From Simiduia agarivorans SA1 = DSM 21679 (GTDB lineage Bacteria; Pseudomonadota; Gammaproteobacteria; Pseudomonadales; Cellvibrionaceae): a DNA stretch of 64,000 nucleotides. Under the pieces are notes generated by a model. The model was given only the letters and a program-made list of their open reading frames with translations. It was not told where the DNA came from and ran no database searches. Of this stretch, positions 26,514 through 37,854 are shown in pieces. The translations under genes were made by a program, and so were the position numbers. How positions within the stretch are numbered: the first letter of the stretch is position 1; each line of letters begins with the position of its first letter. The stretch is taken from NCBI RefSeq assembly GCF_000305785.2, contig NC_018868.3, forward strand, positions 3,146,270-3,210,269, read 5' to 3'.

Positions 26514-27281
26514 TCAGGGTTCAGAGGATGTGTCTTTTGAGTGTTCTTTTTTGGCGTCTGTTTTCTCAGACTTTTGGATCAGGCGTCCCACCAGTATCCC
26601 GCTTTCAAACAACAACCACATGGGCACCGCGAGCAGTGACTGTGAAATGATGTCGGGCGGCGTGAGTAGCATCCCGATCACGAAACAACCCACGACAATG
26701 TAGGGTCTTTTTGCGATTAGCGAATCCACGCTGGTCATGCCGGCGCTGATCATCAGTACGGTGGCGACAGGAATCTGGAATGCCATGCCAAATGCAAAAA
26801 ACAGTTTCAGCACAAAGTTCAGGTACAGGCTGATGTCGGTCATCACTGTGACCCCGGCCGGACCGACACTGGTGAAAAAGCCGAACACCAGCGGGAACAC
26901 AATAAAATATGCGAAGGCCATGCCCGCGTAAAACAGGCTGACACTGGCCACCAGCAAGGGCGCAGCGTAACGCTTTTCATGTTTGTACAGCGCCGGCGCC
27001 ACGAAGGCCCAGATCTGGTAGAGCAAATAGGGAATTGCGATCACAACCGAGGTGAACAGTGTGAGTTTAAACGGCGTGAAGAACGGCGACGTGACATCGG
27101 TGGCGATCATGCTGGCGCCTGCAGGCAGAAATTTCTGCAGCGGCGCGGCCACAAACGCATAGATGTCATTGGCGAAATAAAACAGGCCGGCAAATACCAG
27201 CAATACCGCGAGCAGCATGCGCAACAGGCGATCACGCAATTCAATAAGGTGTTGTACCAGCGGCAGCGGTTGGTCGGTCAT
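26514..27281 (-). CDS. tatC: Twin-arginine translocase subunit TatC
   Basis: A 255-residue six-helix membrane protein and the signal-peptide receptor of the Tat pathway. It has the family's N-terminal [16 protein letters not shown], the [10 protein letters not shown] segment and the glutamate region [11 protein letters not shown]. The last helices include [28 protein letters not shown]. The C-terminal tail is Lys/Glu-rich. Translationally coupled to tatB (ATGA). Last gene of the ubiE-tatC block. Confidence 0.97.
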   Translation of the reverse strand: MTDQPLPLVQHLIELRDRLLRMLLAVLLVFAGLFYFANDIYAFVAAPLQKFLPAGASMIATDVTSPFFTPFKLTLFTSVVIAIPYLLYQIWAFVAPALYKHEKRYAAPLLVASVSLFYAGMAFAYFIVFPLVFGFFTSVGPAGVTVMTDISLYLNFVLKLFFAFGMAFQIPVATVLMISAGMTSVDSLIAKRPYIVVGCFVIGMLLTPPDIISQSLLAVPMWLLFESGILVGRLIQKSEKTDAKKEHSKDTSSEP

Positions 27282-27643
27282 TTTTCGGGCTTGTCCTTCG
27301 CGTCGCTGTCGGGGCCTTCTTTTTTGGTGTTGTGCTCGGGGTCGTCGCCGTGGGCGTGATCGGGCAGCTCTACGTGCTCCACATAGTTGTCGCGCAGCAC
27401 CCGTTCGATTTCTTCCCGGCTGGCATTGAGCTCGCGCATGATGGATTCATTGTGCAGCTGTCGCCGGATATCGTCCGCACCCAGCTGTTGCTCCAGCTCC
27501 GCTTTGGTATTGCTCAGGCTGCGTTTGATCCGGCCTATCCACAGGCTGATGGTGCGGATGGTCTCGGGCAGTCGCTCGGGACCAATGACCAGCAGCCCTA
27601 CAATGGCCACCAGCAAAAGCTCAAAAAAGCCAATATCAAACAC
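27278..27643 (-). CDS. tatB: Sec-independent translocase protein TatB
   Basis: A 121-residue protein. One N-terminal helix ([26 protein letters not shown]) with the conserved GPERLP hinge is followed by an amphipathic helix and a charged cytoplasmic tail. It starts with GTG at 27643 behind AGGAG. It forms the TatBC receptor complex with TatC. Confidence 0.95.
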   Translation of the reverse strand: MFDIGFFELLLVAIVGLLVIGPERLPETIRTISLWIGRIKRSLSNTKAELEQQLGADDIRRQLHNESIMRELNASREEIERVLRDNYVEHVELPDHAHGDDPEHNTKKEGPDSDAKDKPEK

Positions 27644-27658
27644 CGGCCGGCTCCTGCG

Positions 27659-27898
27659 TTACTTCTGTTCTGACTTGATGTCGGACTTTGTGGCAGCGCT
27701 GTCTGCAGGCTTGTCGGCCTCCAGTTTTTTATCTTCCTGCTCGGGCGCCGGTTTGTCGTCGCTCACCGATTTGCGAAAGCCTTTGATGGCATCGCCAATG
27801 TCGCTGCCCAGGCCTCTGAGTCGTTTGGTCCCGAACAGCAGAACCACAATCAGAAGAATAATGAGTAATTGCCAAATACTGATACCGCCGAGTCCCAT
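27659..27898 (-). CDS. tatA: Sec-independent translocase protein TatA
   Basis: A 79-residue pore-forming subunit. A short TM helix ([22 protein letters not shown]) with the FGTKRLR hinge leads into the amphipathic helix [19 protein letters not shown]. The tail is rich in Asp, Glu and Lys. It lies 15 bases before tatB, with GGAGACGACC upstream. Confidence 0.96.
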   Translation of the reverse strand: MGLGGISIWQLLIILLIVVLLFGTKRLRGLGSDIGDAIKGFRKSVSDDKPAPEQEDKKLEADKPADSAATKSDIKSEQK

Positions 27899-27919
27899 GG
27901 TCGTCTCCTTTGGGGGTGG

Positions 27920-28252
27920 TTAGGATTTATTTCGGTTGGCCTTTTCTTCCAGGCCCGACAGGTCGAACCGGCGCGCCAGTTCGTCCAGCACATCCTGTGC
28001 GGTTAAATCTAAATGCGACAGCATCACCAGCGAGTGAAACCAGAGATCGGCGGTTTCATACACCAGGTCGCGCTTGTCGCCGCCATTGGCGGCATCTTTC
28101 GCGGCGAGAATGGTCTCGACGGATTCCTCGCCCACTTTTTCCAGGATCTTATTCAGGCCCTTGGCGTGTAACGATGCTACATAGGAACTGTCGGCGCTGG
28201 CCGATTTGCGCGCTTCCAGCACCTGCGTCAGGGCTGTGAGTAGGTCACTCAT
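27920..28252 (-). CDS. hisE: Phosphoribosyl-ATP pyrophosphatase
   Basis: A 110-residue all-helical MazG-fold enzyme for step 2 of histidine synthesis (PR-ATP to PR-AMP). Motifs include [21 protein letters not shown] and [17 protein letters not shown], which hold the acidic metal ligands. ATG 28252 overlaps the hisI stop (ATGA). Separate hisE and hisI genes, unlike the fused hisIE of enterics, follow the pattern of pseudomonads. Confidence 0.95.
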   Translation of the reverse strand: MSDLLTALTQVLEARKSASADSSYVASLHAKGLNKILEKVGEESVETILAAKDAANGGDKRDLVYETADLWFHSLVMLSHLDLTAQDVLDELARRFDLSGLEEKANRNKS

Positions 28253-28635
28253 GAGTAAATGTCCTCGGGGTTCTTCAGTACCGGGTCGACGGTTTGCCAT
28301 TGCCCGTCCTTGAATACCCGGTAAAGACAGGACTCGCGCCCGGTGTGGCAGGCGATGCCGCCGGCCTGGTCGACCTGCAGGCAAAGGAGGTCGCCGTCGC
28401 AATCCAACCGGATTTCGCTCACTTTCTGGGTGTGGCCGGAGCTTTCACCCTTGTGCCAGAGTTTCTGGCGCGAGCGACTGAAATAGACGGCCTCGCCGAG
28501 CGCAATGGTGCGCGTCAGCGCCTCCCGGTTCATCCAGGCCATCATCAGTATTCTGCCGGTCGCCGCATCCTGGGCAATCGCAGCGACTAAGCCATCGCTA
28601 TTAAAATTCACGTCTTTGAGGTATGTGTCAGACAT
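28249..28635 (-). CDS. hisI: Phosphoribosyl-AMP cyclohydrolase
   Basis: A 128-residue zinc enzyme for step 3 of histidine synthesis. Visible motifs are [32 protein letters not shown], the aspartates and Cys in [12 protein letters not shown], and [10 protein letters not shown] with the Zn cysteines. The start at ATG 28635 (MSDTYLKDV) has AAGGA just upstream; an in-frame TTG four codons earlier is less likely. Confidence 0.95.
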   Translation of the reverse strand: MSDTYLKDVNFNSDGLVAAIAQDAATGRILMMAWMNREALTRTIALGEAVYFSRSRQKLWHKGESSGHTQKVSEIRLDCDGDLLCLQVDQAGGIACHTGRESCLYRVFKDGQWQTVDPVLKNPEDIYS

Positions 28636-28712
28636 ACAATCCTTCAATAGATCCAGTTTATCGCATTCTCATCGCTCGCCAATCCTCCGGATGAACTAGG
28701 CCATGGCTCGGG

Positions 28713-30350
28713 TCAGGCACTTATCCAGAGGACGCCGGCAAGGCTCGCCAGCCCCCAGCTGATCGGCGGCACGGCAGCGAGGCTGGCGCCCACAGTGGGT
28801 ATTGCCAGGGCGACGGCCGTCAACGCGGCAGCGGTGGCCAGCCATCGCTTGTGCTGGCTGCGGCGCCGGCGTGCGCCGGATACACTCAGGTTCTCTGCCA
28901 GTTGTTCCAGGCGTGCAAGCTTAGCACTGCTGGCTTCCAGGCTGGACAGGGCACCGTAGAGTTTTTGCGGCATGTGTGGCAATTTTTCCAGCCACTCGGG
29001 GCCAAAGCGCTTGATATCGGCCCACAGTGTGCGCGGGTGATAGCGGTCTTTCAGCCAGGCTTCCAGGAACGGGTGGGCCGTGCTCCACAGGTCCAGCTGG
29101 GGATAGAGTTGTCGCCCCAGGCCTTCGATATTGAGCAGGGTTTTTTCCAGTAACACCAATTGCGGCTGCACTTCCATGTTGAACCGGCGGGCAGTGCGGA
29201 ATAATTGCACCAGCAGTTGGCTGAACTCAATTTCCGCCAATGGCTTCTGGAATATCGGTTCGCACACGGTGCGGATGGCGGATTCAAACTCGGTCACCAC
29301 TGTTCCGGCCGGCACCCAGCCGCTGTCCACATGCAACTGGGCTACGCGCCGGTAATCGCGCCGGAACATGGCCACCAGATTGGCGGCCAGATAATACTGA
29401 TCGTCCTGGGTCAGGCTGCCCATGATGGCGGTGTCGATGGCGATGTACTGGGGTTGGTCCGGGTGTTCGCGCGCGACAAAAATGTTGCCCGGGTGCATGT
29501 CGGCATGGAAGAAATTGTGCTTGAACACCTGGGTAAAAAAGATTTCTACCCCGCGCTCGGCCAGCAGCTTCATGTCGGTGCCCTGTGCCTGCAGGGCATC
29601 CACGTCGCTGACGCCAATGCCATAAATGCGTTCCTGCACCAGTAAATTTTCGCGGCAATAGTCCCAATAGACGTCCGGCACATACAGCAGCGGTGAGTCA
29701 CTGAAGTTACGTCGCAACTGCGCGCAATTGGCGGCTTCCCGTTGCAGGTTGAGTTCATCCAGGATGGTGTGGCGGTAGTCTCTCACCACATCCACCGGGC
29801 GCAAACGGCGACCGTCGTCGGACAGCTGGGCCACCAGTTTGGCGAGTTTGAGTAACAGGGTAATGTCGCGTTCGATGGTGGGCGCTAAGCCCGGCCGCAC
29901 CACTTTGACGATGACCTCCTGGCCGGACTTGAGCTGTGCCGCATGCACTTGCGCGATCGATGCACTGGCCAGCGGCTCGGCGTCGAAGCGGGCGAAGACA
30001 TCATCTACGCCTTGTCCCAGCGCCTGTTCGACCAGTGCGCGGAAGCGCGCCGGGGCAAAGGGTGTGACTTCATCCTGAAGCTTGCTCAGCGACAGCACCA
30101 GGTCGGCGGGAATCAGGTCGGGGCGGGTGGATAACAGCTGGCCGAATTTAATGAAAATCGGGCCGCGCGATTCCAATGCGGCCCGCAGACGCTCTCCCCG
30201 GGAGTGTGCGCCGCGCGGAATCAGGTACGCGGGCAGCAGGGGCAGTCGGACCCACCAGGGCGCCTGGGCCGGGATCAGCTCATCTAATCTGAAGCGCAGA
30301 ACGGTCAGGTAAATGCGGAGCAGGTGGATGGTGGCAATCAGGGTGTTCAC
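28713..30350 (-). CDS. ubiB: Ubiquinone biosynthesis atypical kinase/ATPase UbiB
   Basis: A 545-residue protein of the ABC1/ADCK family that supports ubiquinone synthesis. The invariant KFGQ in [16 protein letters not shown] and the Ala-rich loop [13 protein letters not shown] are present. [10 protein letters not shown] (catalytic loop) and a DFG-equivalent AIDTAIMG follow, then two C-terminal hydrophobic helices (about 495-545). It starts at GTG 30350, one base after the ubiJ stop. Confidence 0.96.
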   Translation of the reverse strand: MNTLIATIHLLRIYLTVLRFRLDELIPAQAPWWVRLPLLPAYLIPRGAHSRGERLRAALESRGPIFIKFGQLLSTRPDLIPADLVLSLSKLQDEVTPFAPARFRALVEQALGQGVDDVFARFDAEPLASASIAQVHAAQLKSGQEVIVKVVRPGLAPTIERDITLLLKLAKLVAQLSDDGRRLRPVDVVRDYRHTILDELNLQREAANCAQLRRNFSDSPLLYVPDVYWDYCRENLLVQERIYGIGVSDVDALQAQGTDMKLLAERGVEIFFTQVFKHNFFHADMHPGNIFVAREHPDQPQYIAIDTAIMGSLTQDDQYYLAANLVAMFRRDYRRVAQLHVDSGWVPAGTVVTEFESAIRTVCEPIFQKPLAEIEFSQLLVQLFRTARRFNMEVQPQLVLLEKTLLNIEGLGRQLYPQLDLWSTAHPFLEAWLKDRYHPRTLWADIKRFGPEWLEKLPHMPQKLYGALSSLEASSAKLARLEQLAENLSVSGARRRRSQHKRWLATAAALTAVALAIPTVGASLAAVPPISWGLASLAGVLWISA

Positions 30351-30351
30351 G

Positions 30352-30951
30352 TCAGTGTCCGGATCGGGTATTCAGCAGCGCCTGCAGCCGGGCTTCGAGC
30401 CGGTCGGCGGCCTGGGCCAGCGCCTGGACATCGCGGCTGAATTGATTGAGCGAGGGCTTGGTGGCCAGCAGCGCCAGTTCTTCGGAAAGCCAGGGTTCTA
30501 CCTGTGCGCGGGTTTGCGCCAGTTGCCGGCAGCCATAACGATGAAAGGTGCGGGCGCCCTGTGCCAAAGGGTGCGCCAGTTCGTCACCAAGCAAGCCTGC
30601 CAGCCAATCTTCCCAGTCGATGTCGAGTTGGGCGGCGATTTGCTTGAGTGTCTGCAACAGCGACGTCTCGCCTTTGACGTTAACGCCCGAGCCCGCCAGA
30701 TTAAAGCGCTCCTCCCGGGCCAGTGCCAGCAGGTCGGCGAGTTTACCGGACACCGTGCAATGCGCCGGCAGCTCGCAATGGGTGCGCAAATCGACGCCGT
30801 GGTCCAGAAAGCAGACCCACAGGGACAGGTTGGGCTCGGTCATTTCCACCCGCAGAACTTTGCCGCAGAGCTTGCGCACGGCGGCCTGGCTGGCGGGATC
30901 ATATTCGAGCGCTTTGTTGAGCAGTGTTTCTGCACTGGCAACCGCGAGCAT
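30352..30951 (-). CDS. ubiJ: Ubiquinone biosynthesis accessory factor UbiJ
   Basis: A 199-residue protein with an SCP2 lipid-binding domain (about 10-110): [23 protein letters not shown] and [17 protein letters not shown] helical C-terminal half follows. It carries ubiquinone intermediates for the Ubi metabolon. ATG 30951 follows GAAGG; a TTG at 30969 that overlaps the ubiE stop would add six residues. Its place between ubiE and ubiB is conserved in gammaproteobacteria. Confidence 0.9.
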   Translation of the reverse strand: MLAVASAETLLNKALEYDPASQAAVRKLCGKVLRVEMTEPNLSLWVCFLDHGVDLRTHCELPAHCTVSGKLADLLALAREERFNLAGSGVNVKGETSLLQTLKQIAAQLDIDWEDWLAGLLGDELAHPLAQGARTFHRYGCRQLAQTRAQVEPWLSEELALLATKPSLNQFSRDVQALAQAADRLEARLQALLNTRSGH

Positions 30952-30965
30952 CAGGCCTTCGTTGA

Positions 30966-31715
30966 TCAAGGTTTGATGCCCTTGTGCAGCGCCACAATAC
31001 CGCCGGTCATATTGTAAAAACGGGTTTCTACGAAGCCGGCGTCGTCCATCATGGACTTGAGTGTTTCCTGATCCGGGTGCATACGGATGCTCTCCGCCAG
31101 ATAGCGGTAGGAATCGGCATCGTTGGCGATAACCTTGCCCATGAACGGCAGCAGACGAAAGGAATAGGTGTCGTAAACTTTTTCCAGCAAGCCGCTGGTG
31201 GGTTTGGAAAACTCCAGCACCAGCAGCCGCCCGCCGGGCTTCAGCACCCGAAGCATAGAGCGCAGGGCCAGATCTTTGTCGGTCACATTGCGCAGGCCGA
31301 AAGCGATGGTGATGCAGTCAAAGGTGTTGTCGGGAAACGGCAGATACTGGGCATCGGCCTGGGCGTAGTGCAGGTTGCCGGCGTGGCCCAGGTCGGTGAG
31401 CTTGTCGCGTCCCACCCGCAGCATGGATTCATTGATATCCGCCAGGATAACCTGGCCTTCGGGGCCCACCAGGCGGGCGAATTTATGGCTCAGGTCACCG
31501 GTCCCGCCGGCAATGTCCAGCACCTTGTGGCCACTGCGAACACCGGACAGTTCAATGGTGAACCGCTTCCAGAGCCGGTGGATACCGCCCGACATCACAT
31601 CGTTCATCAGGTCGTATTTGGCGGCTACCGAGTGAAATACACCGGCTACCCGCCCGGCCTTGTCTTCCTTGCGGACGGTTTCGAAGCCAAAGTGGGTGGA
31701 GTTGTCGTCGGTCAT
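30966..31715 (-). CDS. ubiE: Ubiquinone/menaquinone C-methyltransferase UbiE
   Basis: A 249-residue SAM-dependent methyltransferase acting on the benzoquinol ring. Family motifs are [41 protein letters not shown] (SAM-binding), [20 protein letters not shown] and [17 protein letters not shown]. The C-terminal [11 protein letters not shown] is typical. First gene of the block that runs to tatC. Confidence 0.97.
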   Translation of the reverse strand: MTDDNSTHFGFETVRKEDKAGRVAGVFHSVAAKYDLMNDVMSGGIHRLWKRFTIELSGVRSGHKVLDIAGGTGDLSHKFARLVGPEGQVILADINESMLRVGRDKLTDLGHAGNLHYAQADAQYLPFPDNTFDCITIAFGLRNVTDKDLALRSMLRVLKPGGRLLVLEFSKPTSGLLEKVYDTYSFRLLPFMGKVIANDADSYRYLAESIRMHPDQETLKSMMDDAGFVETRFYNMTGGIVALHKGIKP

Positions 31716-31843
31716 CGCTGTGTGCCTGGCTACTGCATGAATAGAGCGGATTCTACCCTGTTAGCGGGGCTTTGTCCTTGCGGCCAACGTATGGGGGAAC
31801 AAACGTTAGCGACGCAGTGGCGCCGCCAACGTTGAGGTGTGGG

Positions 31844-34800
31844 TCAGGCCTTGGCCTTAAACTTTTCCCGCATCGTCTGGATGCCCTGATAAAACGAGGG
31901 CAGCAATACGGTGCCAATAAGCGTGGCGGCCAACATGCCACAAAGCACCGTGGTGCCGAGCGAGACCCGCGACGCGGCGCCGGCGCCGGTGGCGACGACA
32001 AGCGGAATCACGCCCAGCACAAAAGACAAGGCGGTCATGAGCACGGCGCGGAAGCGCAGGCGGGCAGCGTTGGCGGCAGCGTCGGTGATCGAGTGACCAT
32101 CGGCCCGTTGTTCCATGGCGAATTCCACAATCAGAATTGCGGTTTTTGCCGCTAACCCGATCAATAAGACCATGCCTACCTGGGCGTACACATCATTGAC
32201 CATGCCGGCCAAAAACAGACCGGCCATGGCCCCGAAAATGGCAATGGGTACGGCCGCCATCACTGCAAACGGAATGTTCCAGCTTTCGTACTGGGCCACC
32301 AGGAACAGGTACACGAACAGCAACGCCAATCCGAACAGTACCGGCGCCAGGTTGCCGGCCTGGATTTCCTGGCGGGACTGGCCGGCCCACTCAAAGCTGT
32401 AGCCATCGGGCAATTGCGTCGACAGGTTTTGCATGGCCGCCAGCGCATCGCCCGAACTGTAACCGGGTGCCGCTTCACCGCTGATGGTGGCAGAGCGGAA
32501 CAGATTGAAGCGATTGATGGCGGTGGGGCCCTGGGTTGGGGTCAGGGTCGCCAGCGTCGACAAAGGCACCATGTCACCATCTTTGTTGCGCACGAAGAAA
32601 TGCAATAAATCGTCGGGTTCCTGACGGAACTCGCTTTCGGCCTGAATGATGACCCGGTAATTGCGGCCAAACTTGGAGAAGTCGTTGATGTAGAACGAGC
32701 CCAATTGCGCCTGCAGTGTCAGGAAAATATCCGACAGCTGAATGCCCATGGCTTTGGCTTTGTTGCGATCCACATCCAGATAGTACTGCGGCACATTGGC
32801 GCGGAAGGTGGAAAAGGCGTAGGCCAGATCACTGCGTTCGTTGGCGGCGAAGATCATGCCGCCCATTACCGCGGCCAATTCTTTCGGATCGCGGCCCTGA
32901 GTATCCTGCAGTCGGAAGTCAAAACCGGATGAGCTGCCAAGCCCCGGCACCGGCGGCGGGTTGATCACCATCACCTGGGCGTCGGGCATAGCCCACAATT
33001 TGCCTTGCAGTTTTTTCTGCAGGGTATCGGCAAACAGCATCGGGTCGCGGCGCTCGGACCAGTGGTCCAGAATCACAATGCCCAGACCGCCATTGGTGGC
33101 GCCCCCGCTCAACAGCGAGAAGCCGGACACGGTAATGACGTTTTTCACCCCGGCTTCCTGCCGGGCCATGGCTGTCACTTTCTGCATAACAGCTTCGGTG
33201 CGGTTGGCACTGGCCGCGTCGGGCAGCTGGACGTCAATGAACAGGAAACCCTGGTCTTCGTTGGGCACGAAGCCGGTGGGTGTGGACTTCACCAGCCAGC
33301 CGGTGCCCGCGAGCAGCAGCACCGAAAATACGGCGACCCGGCCGCCGCGCTTCAACAGCCAGCCCACCAGTCCGGTGTAACGGGCGGTGGAAAAATGAAT
33401 CAGTTTTTCCACCGGCGCCAGCCAGCCGATGGGCTTCATGTATTCCGGTTTCAACAATACCGCGCACAGCGCGGGGCTGAGTGTCAGGGCGTTGATGGAT
33501 GAAATAAACACGGCCGAAGAAATAGTGACGGAGAACTGCTTGTAAATTTCACCGGTAATGCCGGGCATAAAGCCCACAGGGACGAACACCGCCATCAGCA
33601 CCAGTGTGGTTGCAACGATGGGGCCGGTAACCTGCTCCATGGCCTTGAGCGTGGCTTGCACGCCATCCAGACCTTCTTCTTTCATTAATCGCTCAACGTT
33701 TTCGATCACCACGATGGCGTCATCCACTACCACACCGATGGCCAGCACCAAACCGAACAGCGTGATGACGTTGATGGTGTAGCCGAGCGCGTTCATCAGG
33801 GCAAAGGTACCGATCAGTGATACCGGAATGGCGATGGCGGGAATCAGGGTCGCGCGCCAGTTCTGCAAGAACAGGAACACCACCAGAATCACCAATGCCA
33901 CCGCGACAAACAAAGTCTCGTACACTTCGGCAATGGATTCGTTAATGAAATCGGTGGTGTCGTACAGAATCTGATAGCTGACGCCATCGGGTAGCATGGT
34001 GCCCAGACGCTGCATTTCTGCGTGCACGGCTTCCGCCACCAGTGTGGCGTTGGCGTCGCTCAACTGATAAATCACCAGGAAGGCGGTGTCTTTACCGTCG
34101 AGCTTGACCGCATTGCGGTAGCTGCTCGAACCCATCTCGACGCGGGCCACATCCTTCAGGCGCAGGTAGCTGCCATCGGCGCGGGCGCGGATAATGGTAT
34201 CGGCGAATTGTTCTTCGTTCTGCAACCGGCCTTGGGTCTGAATGGTGTATTCAAATTGCTGGCCGGGCACCACCGGACCGTCACCGAGTTTACCGGCCGC
34301 CACCACCGTATTCTGTTCGGAAATGGCGGTTTGGATATCGGTGACGGTGACGCCCAATGCGTTCATTTTGTTGGGGTCCAGCCAGATCCGCATGGCGTAC
34401 TGGAAGTCGCCCATCACCTCGGCTTTGGCTACGCCCGGAATCCGCGCCAGCGGTTCCTTCAGATTACTGATGGCGTAGTTGGACAAAAAAGTGGTGTCGA
34501 ACTGGGCCTGCTCACCAATCAGGTTGATACCCAACAGCATGCTGGTGGATTGTTTGAGGGTCTGTACGCCGTTGCGCATCACTTCCGGTGGCAGTGAAGA
34601 CTCGGCCAGCGAGGCGCGGTTTTTGACATTGACCTGCGCCATGTCCCCGTCGACGCCGTTTTCAAACGTGACGGTGATGGTGGCCTGGCCGCTGTTGCTG
34701 GCGGTGGATTCCATGTACTCCATGCCTTCCACGCCGTTGATCTGTTCCTCCAGCGGGCGCAGCACGGTTTCTTCCACCACCGCGGCCGACGCACCGGGGT

Positions 34801-34948
34801 AGCTCGCCGTCACCTGGATCTGCACCGGTGCGATTTCGGGATAGAGGTTAACGGGCAGGGTTACCAGCGATAACATGCCCGCCAGAGTGATCACGATGGA
34901 AATGACAAAGGCGAATTTCGGACGGTGAATAAAAAATTGGCTGATCAT
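31844..34948 (-). CDS. RND-family multidrug efflux permease (HAE1/AcrB-like)
   Basis: A 1034-residue proton-driven inner-membrane pump. It has 12 TM helices in two repeats, the N-terminal [22 protein letters not shown], the proton-relay segment [18 protein letters not shown] in TM4, and large periplasmic loops (about 40-335 and 555-860). The C-terminal repeat includes [21 protein letters not shown]. Length and motifs match AcrB/MexB. It lies three bases after the adaptor gene. No outer-membrane TolC/OprM gene is adjacent, so it must share one from elsewhere. Confidence 0.95.
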   Translation of the reverse strand: MISQFFIHRPKFAFVISIVITLAGMLSLVTLPVNLYPEIAPVQIQVTASYPGASAAVVEETVLRPLEEQINGVEGMEYMESTASNSGQATITVTFENGVDGDMAQVNVKNRASLAESSLPPEVMRNGVQTLKQSTSMLLGINLIGEQAQFDTTFLSNYAISNLKEPLARIPGVAKAEVMGDFQYAMRIWLDPNKMNALGVTVTDIQTAISEQNTVVAAGKLGDGPVVPGQQFEYTIQTQGRLQNEEQFADTIIRARADGSYLRLKDVARVEMGSSSYRNAVKLDGKDTAFLVIYQLSDANATLVAEAVHAEMQRLGTMLPDGVSYQILYDTTDFINESIAEVYETLFVAVALVILVVFLFLQNWRATLIPAIAIPVSLIGTFALMNALGYTINVITLFGLVLAIGVVVDDAIVVIENVERLMKEEGLDGVQATLKAMEQVTGPIVATTLVLMAVFVPVGFMPGITGEIYKQFSVTISSAVFISSINALTLSPALCAVLLKPEYMKPIGWLAPVEKLIHFSTARYTGLVGWLLKRGGRVAVFSVLLLAGTGWLVKSTPTGFVPNEDQGFLFIDVQLPDAASANRTEAVMQKVTAMARQEAGVKNVITVSGFSLLSGGATNGGLGIVILDHWSERRDPMLFADTLQKKLQGKLWAMPDAQVMVINPPPVPGLGSSSGFDFRLQDTQGRDPKELAAVMGGMIFAANERSDLAYAFSTFRANVPQYYLDVDRNKAKAMGIQLSDIFLTLQAQLGSFYINDFSKFGRNYRVIIQAESEFRQEPDDLLHFFVRNKDGDMVPLSTLATLTPTQGPTAINRFNLFRSATISGEAAPGYSSGDALAAMQNLSTQLPDGYSFEWAGQSRQEIQAGNLAPVLFGLALLFVYLFLVAQYESWNIPFAVMAAVPIAIFGAMAGLFLAGMVNDVYAQVGMVLLIGLAAKTAILIVEFAMEQRADGHSITDAAANAARLRFRAVLMTALSFVLGVIPLVVATGAGAASRVSLGTTVLCGMLAATLIGTVLLPSFYQGIQTMREKFKAKA

Positions 34949-34951
34949 GGA

Positions 34952-36118
34952 TTAGCCCTCGGTCTTTTCACCAATGGCGCTGACAGCACCGGTGATTGGG
35001 TCCACAGTTTTCACCGTGGGTGCGACCTGGCTGCCTGTGCGTACTTTTTGCAGACCTTCCACAATCACTTTTTCACCGGCGTCAATGCCTTCCTCAACTA
35101 CCCACATAGCGCCGTAACGCTGGCCGAGTTTGGTGAACCGTTGGGATACGGTATTGTCGTCGCCTACGACCAGCACAAATTTGCCTTGTTGGTTTTCCTG
35201 AACGGCGGCTTGTGGAATCAATGCCCGCTGTTCCTTGATCTGGCTTTCGACCCGCAGGGTGGTATACAAGCCCGGTAAGATAGTGGCGTCGGGATTCGGG
35301 AACAGCGCACGCAGGTTGACCGTACCAGTGGTAGCGTCCACTTTGGTATCGGCAAAATCCAGCTCACCGGGGTAGGGATGCTCGGTTTTATTCGGCAACA
35401 GCAGGCTCAGCGTGTAGAGCTTTTCTGCCTCCGCGGAACGGGCGCGCTCCTGCAAATAGGCGGTGTAGCTGGCTTCTTCCAGCTGGAAATTCACCTTGAT
35501 TTTGGAAAGATCCACCAAGGTGGCGAGGGCGCCGGTGGTCGGCCCCACGGTGTTGCCTTCGGAGTAGACCGATTTGCCGATCTGGCCGGCAAAGGGAGCG
35601 CGGATCTGGGTGTAACTCAGGTTGATTTTGGCGGCTTCGACCGCCGCCTCTGCGGCCAGTACCGCCGCTTCGGATTGCTGCTTGTTGGTGATCAGCTTGT
35701 CCAGATCCGATTGGGAAATGAAGCCCTGAGGTGCCAGCTCCTCGCCGCGCTTGTAGTCGCGGGCGGCCCGGTCGCGCTCGGCAGTGCGCGCGGCCAGCTC
35801 GGCCTGCGCCTGCGCCAATTGCGCTTTGTAGGTGTCCGGGTTGATTTCGAACAGCAGCTGGTCTTTTTCGACCATGCGGCCCTCAGAAAAGTTCTTCTTC
35901 AGCAGCGTGCCTTCTACGCGCGCCACCAGCTGTACTTCGGAAAACGCTTCTGTTCGCGCCACGAACTCGCGGCTGCCGCCGATATCCTGAGTGGCCACTT
36001 CAATGACGCTGACCGCCGCCGGTGGTGTGGGGGGCGGTGTGGCGTCACCGCTGCAGCCAATGAGTAGCGCGGTGCTGACCAGTGAAAGAAGGAGGGAAGA
36101 TGTGCGGATAGTTTTCAT
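34952..36118 (-). CDS. RND efflux periplasmic adaptor (MexA/AcrA-like lipoprotein)
   Basis: A 388-residue membrane-fusion protein with lipobox LLIGC|SG. The order is: beta-barrel/lipoyl region (VQLVARVEGTLLKKNFSEGRMVEKDQLLFEINP), alpha-hairpin coiled coil (about 100-160), second lipoyl half (YTQIRAPFAGQIGKSVYSEGNTV) and beta-barrel domain. ATG 36118 with AAGGA is used because the signal begins there. It forms the pump with the permease just downstream. No local repressor gene was seen. Confidence 0.94.
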   Translation of the reverse strand: MKTIRTSSLLLSLVSTALLIGCSGDATPPPTPPAAVSVIEVATQDIGGSREFVARTEAFSEVQLVARVEGTLLKKNFSEGRMVEKDQLLFEINPDTYKAQLAQAQAELAARTAERDRAARDYKRGEELAPQGFISQSDLDKLITNKQQSEAAVLAAEAAVEAAKINLSYTQIRAPFAGQIGKSVYSEGNTVGPTTGALATLVDLSKIKVNFQLEEASYTAYLQERARSAEAEKLYTLSLLLPNKTEHPYPGELDFADTKVDATTGTVNLRALFPNPDATILPGLYTTLRVESQIKEQRALIPQAAVQENQQGKFVLVVGDDNTVSQRFTKLGQRYGAMWVVEEGIDAGEKVIVEGLQKVRTGSQVAPTVKTVDPITGAVSAIGEKTEG

Positions 36119-36143
36119 AACGCGTCCTTGTGTAAGCGTGACG

Positions 36144-36518
36144 TTAGTTGATGAAGCGCACGACACTGGTCTCAGGGTCGCGGGTTTTTTGTTGTGCGTG
36201 CAGGGTATCCAGATAGACCTGCCAACGGGCTTCGCGTTCCGTTGCCAGCTGGTAAAGGTAGGCCCAGGTGTAAATGCCGGAGTCGTGACCGTCATTGAAG
36301 ATGAGCTTGAGCGCGTAATTGCCCACCATTTCCACCTTGTCCAGCTTTACATGGCGTTTGCCGTATTGCAGCACGGCTTGGCCCGGGCCGTGGCCCTGCA
36401 CTTCCGCCGAGGGCGAATGCACCCGCAGGTACTCTGCGGGCAGTTCATAGTCCTGGCCCGCAAAACGCAGTAATAGCAGGTTAGCGCCTCGATGAAGCTT
36501 TATCTTTTCGGGAATCAT
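36144..36518 (-). CDS. DUF971 protein (gamma-butyrobetaine hydroxylase N-terminal-like domain)
   Basis: A 124-residue single-domain protein: KIKLHRGANLLLLRFAGQDYELPAEYLRVHSPSAEVQGHG..., then VEMVGNYALKLIFNDGHDSGIYTW. The 'G.YA..I.F.DGHD.GIY.W.YL' pattern is that of DUF971. The gene commonly follows hslVU in pseudomonads; here a chemoreceptor gene has come between. Function unknown. Confidence 0.88.
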   Translation of the reverse strand: MIPEKIKLHRGANLLLLRFAGQDYELPAEYLRVHSPSAEVQGHGPGQAVLQYGKRHVKLDKVEMVGNYALKLIFNDGHDSGIYTWAYLYQLATEREARWQVYLDTLHAQQKTRDPETSVVRFIN

Positions 36519-36572
36519 GGGTAATTCCGCTAGAAAAAAGCGGAGTATACCAGTGCAAAGGAGATTTGTGCT

Positions 36573-37745
36573 TCACACGCAAATACGGTTCAGGGACGAA
36601 TCCACCTGATTGGCTTCCTTATCCAGGCTTTTTGCCAGATTGGCATTGCCGCTGAGCTGCTGGCTCAATTGATGGCTGACCTGATTGATGTGCAGCATTT
36701 TCTGGTTGATGGATTGGGTGGCGTCCTGTTGTGCCTGGGTGGCGCGTGCCACTTCGTGGGTGAGTTTGTTGACGTGCGCGGTGGCGTCGCGTGCCTGCTG
36801 GATGACCGATTCCATGGACATGCTTTGCTCAAGACTGGTGTGGCTGAGGCTGAGGCATTCACTGATCGCCGATACCGCATGGCTGGCGCTGCTTTGCAGG
36901 TCGGACACTGTCTGCTGGATTTCGATGGTGGATTCCTGTGTGCGATGGGCCAGGGCACGCACTTCATCGGCCACTACCGCGAATCCCCGCCCTTGCTCGC
37001 CAGCACGGGCAGCCTCGATAGCGGCGTTGAGCGCGAGTAAATTGGTCTGCTCGGCGATGCCGCCAATTACATCCAGCACGCTGCCGATCTGGGCGCTGCG
37101 CTGTTTCAGGTGTTCGATATCATTGGCAATGGCCTGAATATTGTCCCCCAGATTTTGTACCGAGGCGCGGCTGGCGCTGTAGGCATGCACACCGCTGTCT
37201 AGCAGTGAGCGGGTGTTGTCGGCGGCGCTGCTGATGGCCTGGCCCTGTTCGGACAGGCTGCGTGATGCGCTCGATACCTGTTCGATCATGTGGGTCATTT
37301 GCTCGATGTCGCGGGATTCCTGATCAATTTCCGCATGCGCTTCATTCGTTGCCTGATTAATGGTGTGGGACAGTGTGCGCATTTGGGCGGATGCGTGGCG
37401 GGCTTCAACCAGCACTCCGCGCAAGTTCTCGACAAAATCGTTGAGTTGCCGGTTGAGTTGGCTGATTTCATCGTCGTAGTCGTCGGTAAGGGCATTGTTG
37501 GGGGCGCGCTTGGGGTCCGCCACCAGCGTCAGGTACTCATTGACCTTCTGGCAGCGGGCAATCACGCGCATCTGGATGCCAGCGACAAGCGTTAACGCCA
37601 CGACCAGGCCGCCTGCCAGCGTTGGCCACAGGCTGGCTGTGCCACCGATAAGCGCGGCGATGCCGCCGGCCAATACAAGCGCCACAGCGCTGATGAGGAT
37701 GAGAAATTGGGTCAGGCTCGCGCCAGCCTGGCTGCGGTGCGTCAT
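36573..37745 (-). CDS. Methyl-accepting chemotaxis protein without a periplasmic sensor
   Basis: A 390-residue receptor. Two close TM helices (about 8-60) leave almost no periplasmic loop. A HAMP-like/linker region follows (about 65-130), and then a signalling domain whose hairpin tip is visible: [42 protein letters not shown]. Such receptors sense membrane or cytoplasmic cues. It sits between DUF971 and hslU, which are neighbours in Pseudomonas, so it looks inserted. No CheW-binding tether or PAS domain was seen. Confidence 0.88.
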   Translation of the reverse strand: MTHRSQAGASLTQFLILISAVALVLAGGIAALIGGTASLWPTLAGGLVVALTLVAGIQMRVIARCQKVNEYLTLVADPKRAPNNALTDDYDDEISQLNRQLNDFVENLRGVLVEARHASAQMRTLSHTINQATNEAHAEIDQESRDIEQMTHMIEQVSSASRSLSEQGQAISSAADNTRSLLDSGVHAYSASRASVQNLGDNIQAIANDIEHLKQRSAQIGSVLDVIGGIAEQTNLLALNAAIEAARAGEQGRGFAVVADEVRALAHRTQESTIEIQQTVSDLQSSASHAVSAISECLSLSHTSLEQSMSMESVIQQARDATAHVNKLTHEVARATQAQQDATQSINQKMLHINQVSHQLSQQLSGNANLAKSLDKEANQVDSSLNRICV

Positions 37746-37854
37746 TGGGGGCCCCGGTGCTGCGTTTTATTTCTTTCAGTGTAGTCAAAGGTTAGCGGCA
37801 GCAACCGGGGAAGCTTGAGGCGCCGCAGCGCCCCGGGGTTTTTCGATAGTTCGG

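Noticed and set aside
37780..37854. Terminator for hslU
   Set aside because: The GC-rich stem near 37816-37830 is followed by a T run only on the plus strand, where no gene ends.
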